DNA of 10,437 bases from Puniceicoccales bacterium (GTDB lineage: Bacteria; Verrucomicrobiota; Verrucomicrobiia; Opitutales; UBA953). Every line of letters starts with the position of its first letter. The stretch's first letter is position 1. The translations under genes were made by a program, and so were the position numbers. Location: positions 1 to 10,437 of the forward strand of contig JAITPT010000233.1 of assembly GCA_031289285.1 (NCBI GenBank). The letters run 5' to 3'. The notes below the pieces were generated by a model, which saw nothing but the letters and a program-made list of their open reading frames with translations, had not been told where the DNA came from and ran no database searches. Of the stretch, positions 1 to 6,157 are shown piece after piece.

Positions 1-65
1 GGGGCGGGGGTGGGGGGGGGGGGGTGGGGGGGGGGGGGGGGGGGGGGGGGGGCGGGGGGGGGGGG
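1..65. repeat. Near-pure poly-G tract
   Basis: Sixty-one of these 65 bases are G. The interruptions are C at 5, T at 11, T at 25 and C at 53, and the longest uninterrupted run is 27 G (26-52). It lies 73 bp beyond the stop codon of the minus-strand permease gene, so it would be read as a C tract in that transcript's 3' region. It could fold into G-quadruplexes. It sits at the edge of the window, so an assembly or sequencing artefact is equally possible. Bases 66-138 hold nothing I can identify. Confidence 0.85.
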
Positions 66-138
66 CGAAAACGGAGCGAGCGGGGTTGAATGCGTTAAAA
101 TCCGCCATGCGTCAACTGCGGTTTGCGGGTTTCGGGTT

Positions 139-1002
139 TTACGGCGTGGTCGGGCTTATGCGCCGCCGCTGCCACAAAAATTTTCCTGCGAAGACCGCGA
201 AAAAGAAAACCGAGCAGACCACTACCACCGCTGCGCCCGACGGGACGCGGATTTGCCAGAGGCCGAGAAAATACGAAACCAGCAAGCCCCCCACGCCGCC
301 CGCCACGCCGAAGACCGCCGAGAGCGCCATCATGCCACGAAGCGTCCGCGCCAGTAGTGCCGCCGTCGCCGCCGGAGTTACCAGCAGTGCCGTTGTCAGT
401 AGTGCGCCCACGAGCCGCACGCACGACACCGTGCTGAGCGCCACCAGCACCAGCAGCAACAGGCGCATCCGCTCCGGCGACAACCCGCACTGGCGTGCGT
501 ATTCCTCGTCGTAGGATGTCAACTCGAGCCGATTGTGGAAGAGCACCAGCAGCGCAAAAATCACCGCCGTCACGCCCCCAATCATCAGCAAATCTGCGTC
601 GGTGACGCCGATGGCGTTGCCGAAAAGCAGTGCTTGGAAATCGCGGTAGCTGCCTGTCTGCGCCATCATCCAGACGCCCAGCGCGAACATGAGCGAAAAC
701 ATCACGCCCACGGCGGTGTCCTCGCGCAGCTCGCGCCGTCCGGCGAGTGCGCCAATGCCCGCCGCAGTGAGCACCGCCGCGCCGAGCGCCCCCCAGTAGA
801 GCGAGAAGCCCAGCAAAAAAGCGGCGACGATGCCGGGCAGTATCGTGTGCGTGAGCGCGGTGCTAACGAACGCCATTTTGCGCGTGACCACGTATGCGCC
901 GAGGACGGAGCAGTTGAGGGCAGCAAGCGCGATGCCGAGCAGAGCGCGATAGAGGAAGTCCGAAAAGTCTTCGGCGAATATTTCCATTGTCAGTTCGTTC
1001 AT
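139..1002 (-). CDS. ABC-3 family metal ABC transporter permease (Zn/Mn/Fe type)
   Basis: The 287-residue product is an integral inner-membrane protein rich in hydrophobic helices. It matches the ABC-3 permeases of zinc, manganese or iron importers (ZnuB, TroC, MntB type). Landmarks are an N-terminal segment reading THTILPGIVAAFLLG, equivalent to the family's SHAxLPG region. Further on there is a cytoplasmic ELTSYDEEYARQCG loop, then a VGALLTTALLVTPAATA helix and a PSGAAVVV helix near the C-terminus. The length is normal and no regulatory extension is fused. I chose the ATG at 1002 because 25 extra residues from an upstream ATG at 1077 are charged and unlike the family; an ATG at 987 is also possible, and none has a clear ribosome binding site. 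It follows dnaX by 99 bp on the same strand, so they may be cotranscribed. The ATPase and metal-binding protein are absent here and may lie beyond the left edge. The metal cannot be assigned. Confidence 0.9.
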   Translation of the reverse strand: MNELTMEIFAEDFSDFLYRALLGIALAALNCSVLGAYVVTRKMAFVSTALTHTILPGIVAAFLLGFSLYWGALGAAVLTAAGIGALAGRRELREDTAVGVMFSLMFALGVWMMAQTGSYRDFQALLFGNAIGVTDADLLMIGGVTAVIFALLVLFHNRLELTSYDEEYARQCGLSPERMRLLLLVLVALSTVSCVRLVGALLTTALLVTPAATAALLARTLRGMMALSAVFGVAGGVGGLLVSYFLGLWQIRVPSGAAVVVVCSVFFFAVFAGKFLWQRRRISPTTP

Positions 1003-1101
1003 AGGTGGCGCGTCGCCGACGCTGCCCACGCTCCCGCGCAATGAAAAGCCTTTTTCTGGCCGCCGCGTGGCTACCAACGCAAACGGATGAACGATGCGAT
1101 A

Positions 1102-2805
1102 TCACACGTCCGGTTCTGGCTCGACATCGGAGGCGTCGGAGACGATGGGGGCAGCGACGGGCTTTGGGGCGTTGGGGGTGAGAAGACGTCTCTTGGGGAC
1201 GCCCGCTAAGACGATGAACTCCGCATGAAAACGTTCGTCGAGCAGATGACGTATTTTCTCCGGCAGGGCAGCGACCGCTTGCTTGAAGTCCTCGGATTCG
1301 GGGAGCGCGGGCGGCGGAAATGAACCGGAGGAAGCGGAGTCGCCGGAGGCGTTGTCGCTGGCGCTGGCAGAGTCGGCGGAAGCGTTGTCGGCAAAGTCGG
1401 CGGATGCGGCGAAGGAATTGCCAGCGGCAAACTCGTCTGCGCCGCCAAGTGCTTCGAGCGGCGGGCCGTCGTCAAACGCGGACGGTGGCGGCGCAGCGGC
1501 GGGCGACGGCGGGGCGGATGGCGCGGCAGGACGGGAAGCGGTGTGTGCGATTGCGTTTGCGGCGGACGCAACAGCGGAAGTCGCGGCGGGCACGGCGGCG
1601 GGAGTTGCGGCGGCGCGGGGAATTGGCGCGGCGGGCGGGATGTCAGCGGGGCGCGCCCAGTCTATTTTTTTTTCGCCGGCCTCCGTTGGGAGGTCGGCTG
1701 AGAGGGAGGCGATTTCCTTGATGAGTGTGTCTATTGCTCGCGCTCGACTTTGCTCAACGGCTTTTAACAAAGTGACCTCAAAAGCCGCCCGCACAGAAAG
1801 CCCGTTTCGGACGATGTGTTCGCCGGCCTGCAAGGTCTCGAGCATTCGCAAGAGCTGCTCCGTCGCGAGTGGTGCGCCGAGAACAGCGGTTTTTCCGCCG
1901 GAGCGGATGGCGTCGAGCATCGCGCCGCGCACTCGCGCCTGCGTGTCTTGGAGCGCACGGTGCAGGTCGCGCCCTTCCGTTGAGAAGCGGTCAACGAGGG
2001 CGACGACTCCCGCGAAATCACCCGCCGCCATTGCGCTGGCGAGGGCTTCGATGTCGGCAGCGGGCACGAGGCCGTAGATGTTCGCGACGTCCACGGCGGT
2101 GATTTTTTTTCCGCAAAAAGAGATTGCTTGGTCGAGGATGGACTGCGAGTCGCGCATCCCGCCGTTGGCGAGGCGAGCAATGGCGAGGAGGGCGTCTTCG
2201 GAAGCCTCCACGCCGTCGGCGGCGACGATTTCGGCGAGACGCCCTGCAATTTGTTTTTCAGGTATCGGCAGAAACTCGAAACGCTGGCAGCGCGAGATGA
2301 TGGTCGGCAGGAGTTTTTCCACCTCCGTAGTAGCGAAGATAAACTTGATGTGCTCAGGCGGCTCTTCGAGGGTTTTGAGGAGGGCGTTGAAGGCGTCTTT
2401 GGAAAGCTGGTGGATTTCGTCTATGATGAAGATTTTGAATTTGCACTCCGCCGGAGCGTATTGGCAGGCCTCGCGGATGAGCTTGGCGTCTTCGATGCTG
2501 CGGTTGGTGGCGGCGTCTATTTCCACGACATCAAGGCAAGAGCCGGCGACGATGGCGTTGCAAACGGGGTCGTCGGACGGAGGCGAGACTTTGGGGCCGT
2601 CGGTGCAGTTGAGTGCCTTCGCAAAGATGCGCGCGGTGGTAGTCTTGCCGGTGCCGCGCGGGCCGACAAAGAGGTAGGCGTGACCGATGCGGTTGGTCTC
2701 GATAGCGTTTTTGAGGGTGCGGACGATGTGCTCTTGCCCGACGATTTCGTCGAATTGCTGGGGGCGCCAGCGGCGGGCGATTACTTGGTAGGTGCCTTCG
2801 GACAT
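1102..2805 (-). CDS. dnaX: DNA polymerase III subunit tau (and possibly gamma)
   Basis: The 567-residue protein is the clamp-loader ATPase of the DNA polymerase III holoenzyme, which loads the sliding clamp and couples polymerase to helicase. The AAA+ module is complete. It has Walker A GPRGTGKT at 48-55, Walker B IFIIDE ending at 129-130 and sensor 1 FATT near 157-160. The arginine-finger SRC motif is at 171-173 and the sensor 2 GGMRDS at 215-220. The clamp-loader collar domain runs to about 375. An Ala/Pro/Ser-rich linker of low complexity follows (about 385-505), then a short C-terminal domain (ALPEKIRHLLDERFHAEF). The zinc motif is depleted: only C67 and C82 appear to match the usual four cysteines. 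It is shorter than the 643-residue E. coli tau. A slippery A9 run at codons 378-381 could yield a short gamma form. No Shine-Dalgarno sequence precedes the ATG. Confidence 0.97.
   Translation of the reverse strand: MSEGTYQVIARRWRPQQFDEIVGQEHIVRTLKNAIETNRIGHAYLFVGPRGTGKTTTARIFAKALNCTDGPKVSPPSDDPVCNAIVAGSCLDVVEIDAATNRSIEDAKLIREACQYAPAECKFKIFIIDEIHQLSKDAFNALLKTLEEPPEHIKFIFATTEVEKLLPTIISRCQRFEFLPIPEKQIAGRLAEIVAADGVEASEDALLAIARLANGGMRDSQSILDQAISFCGKKITAVDVANIYGLVPAADIEALASAMAAGDFAGVVALVDRFSTEGRDLHRALQDTQARVRGAMLDAIRSGGKTAVLGAPLATEQLLRMLETLQAGEHIVRNGLSVRAAFEVTLLKAVEQSRARAIDTLIKEIASLSADLPTEAGEKKIDWARPADIPPAAPIPRAAATPAAVPAATSAVASAANAIAHTASRPAAPSAPPSPAAAPPPSAFDDGPPLEALGGADEFAAGNSFAASADFADNASADSASASDNASGDSASSGSFPPPALPESEDFKQAVAALPEKIRHLLDERFHAEFIVLAGVPKRRLLTPNAPKPVAAPIVSDASDVEPEPDV
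1643..1684 (-). promoter_or_regulatory. Candidate A9 slippage/frameshift site in dnaX producing a gamma-like form
   Basis: In the sense (minus) strand the order is GGAGG (1684-1680), CCGGCG, then nine A (1673-1665), then TAG. In the normal frame this reads GAA AAA AAA ATA (E378 K K I381). With one A fewer the next codon is TAG (1664-1662), ending the protein at residue 380. With one A more, or a -1 ribosomal slip, the frame reads NRLGAPR and stops at TGA (1645-1643), giving 387 residues. Both products keep the whole ATPase and collar region and lose the tau-specific part. Thermus thermophilus dnaX uses an A9 run with transcriptional slippage, and E. coli dnaX uses A-AAA-AAG with an upstream Shine-Dalgarno-like element. 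Use of this site here is inference. A GGCGCG/CGCGCC pair downstream might form a stem. Confidence 0.6.
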
Positions 2806-2838
2806 GCGGGTGCGTAAGTGGTTTTTGGGAGGGGGGGC

Positions 2839-2867
2839 AGAGTGGCGTTAGCGGGCGGGGATGTCAA
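2839..2867 (-). promoter_or_regulatory. Possible sigma70-type promoter of dnaX
   Basis: A perfect TTGACA (2867-2862 on the minus strand) is followed after 17 bp by CACTCT (2844-2839), a poor -10 box. It lies about 35-60 bp before the dnaX ATG. The rest of the 202-bp gap between the transposase stop and dnaX shows only G-rich tracts and no gene. Weak support, resting on the -35 match and spacing. Confidence 0.3.
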
Positions 2868-3007
2868 CCTGCGTCGGGCACGGCAGCAGGCGGACTATGG
2901 GGAAGTTGACCCATTTAGTCAGAGAGGATTGCTGGGGGGGCAAAGAGGAGGATTTGGGAGCTTAGAGCGGCGCAGGGTGCTCGTGTGATGTGCCTGCTGG
3001 TTGTGGC

Positions 3008-4042
3008 TTACCTGTGACGGCGCATGGCGGAGAGACCAGCGGGCCAATCGGCGGGAGTGGTGTCGGCGGCAAAGGGGACGGGGTGGCTCTTGGCGCGACG
3101 GTGGGTCGTGCTGGCGTATTGTGCCATGCAGGCGGTCACGAACGCTTCGTCGCCGATGACGCCGCCGTGACTGAACCACGGAACACGCTGGAGCAGACGC
3201 TCCGATAACGGAAGTTTCCCGCCAGCGTCAGCGACTGCTTGCGCGGTTTCGGGAGCGATGCGGGCAGCGGAGGGGTCGCCGCGTTTTGCCGTCGCGCCTT
3301 TGCCATACAGCACGACGCGGTAGGTTTCCAGCATCTCTTCGTCGCTGAGGTTATCGGAGGAAACTGCGTAGCGCAAATTGCGGCGCATCTTGCCATTGCC
3401 GCCTGTCGCGACGGCTTCCGCGTAGCCGCACCAGCGGTAGTCTTTCGGGTCTGTGACGATGTGCGCACGAACGGGGTTGAGGTCAATGTAGGCGGCAACT
3501 GCCTCCATCGCGAAGAACCTGTCGCTCTGGACGATTGTGCTCGAAAAACGTTCGGACCAAAGCGTTCCCTCGCGTTCGTGAGTGCGGTTATACCAGATGG
3601 AAAACCGCTGTTTGAAAGTTTTCATAAACTCCGAGACATCGCCCATTCTGCGCAGCATTTGCTTGCGCCATGCCTTGGCGTCTTCGCCATCCTTCTTGAG
3701 CATCTCGGCGAGCATCTTGACATCGGCGGGTGCCCATTTTGTGGGTTTGGGATAGAGCACGGAGTAACGTCGCAGCAGTTCTGTGTCGGAGAGTTCGCCT
3801 TGTTCTGGCACTCTGACGAGCACATGAAAGTGGTTAGTCATAAGAGCGTATGTCACGACCTGCACGCCGCAGAACTCGGCGACTTGGTGCATGATAGAGC
3901 GCATTCGTTCCTTGCATTCGTCGGTCAGCAGGAACTCGCCCCCGACAATTCGCGAAATGCAATGGTAGGTCGCTACTGTGCCAGTGCCGGTGCCCGCATC
4001 CGAGCCGTGTGTGTGTGTTATTTTGAAACGTGAGGAAGCCAT
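3008..4042 (-). CDS. REP-associated tyrosine transposase (RAYT, Y1/IS200-like HUH family)
   Basis: The 344-residue product belongs to the Y1 transposases that cut and join single-stranded DNA through a tyrosine, in the branch associated with REP repeats. Near the N-terminus it reads TYHCISRIVGGEFLL, the family's YHVxxR region. The metal-binding HUH pair is in LMTNHFHVLV (H71, H73). The conserved C-terminal part of the fold follows: FKQRFSIWYNR with a candidate nucleophile Y151, then GTLWSERFSSTIV, then AVAAYIDLNPVRAHIV. The C-terminal region is long but uninterrupted, so the gene looks intact. The ATG at 4042 is favoured because the duplicated upstream copy begins with the same MA-(ST)-RFKITH reading. 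ATG at 4060, just after a GGAGGG, is an alternative, and the frame stays open up to 4363. No IS terminal repeats or accessory genes are visible. Such genes are usually single-copy domesticated elements acting on dispersed REP hairpins. Confidence 0.92.
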   Translation of the reverse strand: MASSRFKITHTHGSDAGTGTGTVATYHCISRIVGGEFLLTDECKERMRSIMHQVAEFCGVQVVTYALMTNHFHVLVRVPEQGELSDTELLRRYSVLYPKPTKWAPADVKMLAEMLKKDGEDAKAWRKQMLRRMGDVSEFMKTFKQRFSIWYNRTHEREGTLWSERFSSTIVQSDRFFAMEAVAAYIDLNPVRAHIVTDPKDYRWCGYAEAVATGGNGKMRRNLRYAVSSDNLSDEEMLETYRVVLYGKGATAKRGDPSAARIAPETAQAVADAGGKLPLSERLLQRVPWFSHGGVIGDEAFVTACMAQYASTTHRRAKSHPVPFAADTTPADWPAGLSAMRRHR

Positions 4043-4086
4043 GCGCACACACTGCGGCATCACCCTCCGCCATCGCAAGAAAAAAA

Positions 4087-4099
4087 TTAGACTGTCTAA
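4087..4099. promoter_or_regulatory. 13-bp palindrome TTAGACTGTCTAA, copy proximal to the transposase
   Basis: Arms TTAGAC and GTCTAA flank a single central base. It lies 45-57 bp upstream of the transposase ATG in an A/T-rich patch (next to TTTTTTTC on the minus strand). It is identical in the second copy at 4221-4233, although the surrounding repeat has diverged. It could be an operator or a transposase recognition site. The function is inferred from symmetry and position only. Confidence 0.45.
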
Positions 4100-4176
4100 A
4101 ATCTTAAAATCTCTTGCTCGCCCGCCCCAGTGCCCGATCCGTGTGCGTGTGTTATTTTGAACCGTGTGGTAGCCAT
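4096..4176 (-). pseudogene. N-terminal remnant of a second transposase copy
   Basis: From an ATG at 4176 this frame reads 26 residues beginning MATTRFKITHAHGSGTGAG and then stops at TAG (4098-4096). It parallels the functional gene's MASSRFKITHTHGSDAG. The TAG lies inside the 13-bp palindrome that begins the next copy. It is too short to encode any transposase domain. I read it as the leftover 5' end of a tandem sibling gene, lost by deletion. Alternatively it could act as a leader peptide before the intact gene, but nothing specific supports that. Confidence 0.6.
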
Positions 4177-4220
4177 GCGCACACATTGCGACATCACCCT
4201 TCGCCATCTCAAGAAAAAAA

Positions 4221-4233
4221 TTAGACTGTCTAA
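4221..4233. promoter_or_regulatory. 13-bp palindrome TTAGACTGTCTAA, distal copy
   Basis: This is the second perfect copy of the palindrome at 4087-4099, lying upstream of the transposase remnant. It is about 140 bp before the divergent recN start, so it could influence either direction. Confidence 0.45.
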
Positions 4234-4248
4234 AATTTCTAAGCGGAG

Positions 4249-4277
4249 GAACAGTTTTGGAATTGTTCTCAAAACAA
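4249..4277 (+). promoter_or_regulatory. Possible operator upstream of recN
   Basis: The recN upstream region contains GAACA (4249-4253), then ten bases, then TGTTC (4264-4268). The second half overlaps an inverted repeat TTGTT-CTCAA-AACAA (4263-4277). RecN genes are commonly under LexA control. As I recall, the verrucomicrobial LexA motif is TGTTC-N4-GAACA; this site has related half-sites but not that order or spacing. Treat it as a weak candidate. Closer to the gene, ACCGGAAAC occurs twice (4334-4342 and 4346-4354) with a third ACCGGA at 4362. Confidence 0.25.
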
Positions 4278-4371
4278 ATCCGCGCAGAGTCGCGGGGCCA
4301 ACTCCAACTATGCACGGGCGTTGAGACCTTTTTACCGGAAACTTCACCGGAAACCTTTTTCACCGGATTAT

Positions 4372-6078
4372 ATGCTTACTTCGCTGCGCGTCAAAAACCT
4401 CGCTTTGATGGATTCCGCCTCCCTCGAACTCGAAGAAGGCTTCACCGTCGTCACTGGCGAAACCGGTGCCGGCAAGAGCGTCCTGCTCGGCGCGTTGAGC
4501 CTGCTCGCCGGAAACCGCGTCGGCAAAACCGTCGTTCGCAAGGGTGCGGACACCTGCGAGGTCGAGGGCGTGCTCCAATTCGCCGACACCGCCGCGCTCG
4601 ACGCCGCGCTTGACGCCCTCGGTCTGCCCGCCTGCGAAGACGGCCAGCTCATCTTGCGCCGTACCCTTTCCCTCGCAAAACCCGCCCGTGTCCACATCAA
4701 CGGTGCCGCTGCCACGCTCGCCCAGCTTGAGTCGCTTGGCGGCGAATGGATTGATTTTCACGGTCCGGGCGAGCCGCAAAAACTTTTCCACGAAAGCCGC
4801 CAGCTGGAGATGCTCGACCTCTTCGCTGGTGCGCCCCAGCAAAAACGCCTCGCCCACTACGCTGCCCGTTACCGCGACTGGCGCACCGCCTTGCGCGAAA
4901 TCGAAAACATCCGTTCGCAGGAAAAAATGTCGGAGGACGAAATCGCTTTCACCCGCTCGCAACTCGAGCGCATGGGCGGTCTCGACCTCTCCGACGACGG
5001 CGTCGCTGCCCTCGAGCGCGACTTCAAAAAAATCAACTCCGCCCGCGAGCTTGGCGAACTCTTTACGCAGCTCGACACTGGGCTGGGCGGCGAAGGTGGT
5101 CTCTGCGAAAAACTCCCGCTGCTGCTCCGCGCTGCCCGCGAAATCGCCTCGCTCGACGACTCTGCCGCCGACCTCGAAAAACGCCTCCACGCCGTCGCCA
5201 TCGAGCTTGCCGACATCCAGTCCGACTGTGCGCGGCTCGCCGGCGAGGCCAACCGCTGCGACCCCGCCACGCAGGAGGAAATCAACGCCCGCATGAATCT
5301 CTGGCTCGAGCTTCGCCGCAAACACGGCCCTGCGCCCGACTCCGTTCGCGCCAAACGCGACGCCCTTGCCAAACGCCTCGCCCTGCAAAGCGACATCGCC
5401 GGATCCCTCGAAAAAGCCGCCGCCGCCGCTGCCGAAATCGAAACCGAGCTGCGCACTCTCGCTGCCGCCCTGCGCGAGGCGCGCGAAGAGGCTGCTGGCA
5501 AACTCGCCGACGCTGCCGCAAAAATGCTTGGAAACCTCGGCTTCAAACGGGCCGACTTGCGCATCCGCGTCACCCCGCACGAGCGTCTCACCGAGACTGG
5601 CGACACCGCCTGCGAATTCCTCTTTCAACCCAACGCCGGGCAAGACCTCCTCCCGCTCAACAAAATCGCGTCGAGCGGCGAAACTGCCCGCGTCATGCTT
5701 GCCCTCAAAACCGTTCTCGCTGGCGTGGACAAAACCCCCGTGCTCGTGTTTGACGAGGTGGACGCCAACGTCGGCGGCGAGACTGGTGCGCAGGTCGGGC
5801 GCGAGTTGGCCGCCCTCTCGGGGCGTCACCAAGTCTTCTGCGTGACGCATCTGCCGCAGGTGGCGGCTTGGGGAAGACAGCATTTCCTCGTTGAAAAAAA
5901 ACAAACTGCCGACGCCACGGCGGTCTCGATTTGCGCCATCCACGGCGACACCGCCGCCCGCGAAGAAGAATTGGCGCGGATGCTCGGCGACCGCAAAAGT
6001 GCCTCCGCTCTCGGCCACGCCCGCGAGCTACTGGGACAGCGCAAAACAAAAACGCCTCGCCCGCCCTCTGCCAAATAA
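4372..6078 (+). CDS. recN: DNA repair protein RecN
   Basis: The 568-residue cytosolic protein is an SMC-like ATPase that acts in repair of double-strand breaks by recombination. It begins LTSLRVKNLALMDS, the typical RecN opening, and has Walker A GETGAGKS at 29-36. A conserved DFHGPGEPQKL region is near 128-138, where many RecN proteins have HGQHEHQ. Long Ala/Glu/Arg/Lys-rich coiled-coil stretches follow, with a break near the middle. The ABC signature IASSGETARVMLALK starts at 432, Walker B VLVFDEVDANVGG has D461 and E462, and the switch THLPQVAA has H493. The length is close to the 553 residues of E. coli RecN. The ATG at 4372 was chosen because homology begins there; a TTG at 4321 in the same frame would add 17 unrelated residues. 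It is transcribed divergently from the transposase. The downstream 79 bp are C-rich and hold no terminator I can see. Confidence 0.97.
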   Translation: MLTSLRVKNLALMDSASLELEEGFTVVTGETGAGKSVLLGALSLLAGNRVGKTVVRKGADTCEVEGVLQFADTAALDAALDALGLPACEDGQLILRRTLSLAKPARVHINGAAATLAQLESLGGEWIDFHGPGEPQKLFHESRQLEMLDLFAGAPQQKRLAHYAARYRDWRTALREIENIRSQEKMSEDEIAFTRSQLERMGGLDLSDDGVAALERDFKKINSARELGELFTQLDTGLGGEGGLCEKLPLLLRAAREIASLDDSAADLEKRLHAVAIELADIQSDCARLAGEANRCDPATQEEINARMNLWLELRRKHGPAPDSVRAKRDALAKRLALQSDIAGSLEKAAAAAAEIETELRTLAAALREAREEAAGKLADAAAKMLGNLGFKRADLRIRVTPHERLTETGDTACEFLFQPNAGQDLLPLNKIASSGETARVMLALKTVLAGVDKTPVLVFDEVDANVGGETGAQVGRELAALSGRHQVFCVTHLPQVAAWGRQHFLVEKKQTADATAVSICAIHGDTAAREEELARMLGDRKSASALGHARELLGQRKTKTPRPPSAK

Positions 6079-6157
6079 CCCCCCCCGCCGCCGCCGCCCC
6101 CCTCGCCGCCCCGCCCCCGCACGGAACCTCCGCCCCCGCGCCTTGTCCTCCGTGCCC

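Larger units (their letters stand above)
4007..4236. repeat. Direct duplication of the transposase 5' region, 134-bp period
   Basis: Bases 4007-4102 and 4141-4236 align without gaps at an offset of 134 bp, with 8 mismatches in 96 positions. Each copy contains, in minus-strand order, TTAGACAGTCTAA, an A/T-rich TTTTTTTCTTG, a GGGTGATG, and ATGGC followed by the start of the transposase frame. Several differences fall at third codon positions of that frame. This suggests two diverged gene copies rather than a very recent slip. The 38 bp between them (4103-4140) continue the remnant reading frame. Confidence 0.9.

Noticed and set aside
86..514. Plus-strand open frames of 115-142 codons at the left end
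   Set aside because: They begin in or near the G tract and overlap the permease gene on the other strand; low-complexity translations without motifs.
2103..2110. A second slippery run (A8) in dnaX at codons 232-235
   Set aside because: A shift here would cut the protein inside the clamp-loader core (a gained A leads to a stop about 30 codons later), and a lost A leaves a long open frame. It does not have the placement expected for making gamma.
3239..4033. A 264-codon open frame antisense to the transposase
   Set aside because: The HUH and LNPVRA motifs on the minus strand show which strand codes; the plus-strand translation has no family resemblance.
4043..4363. A 107-residue N-terminal extension of the transposase from the in-frame ATG at 4363
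   Set aside because: The extension reads through the duplicated 5' copy in an unrelated frame and runs into recN's upstream region; family homology starts only after 4042.
4360..6018. A 552-codon open frame antisense to recN
   Set aside because: It mirrors an intact recN, and its translation is Gly/Val/Phe-rich without any recognisable domain. Long antisense frames are expected in GC-rich genes that avoid certain codons.
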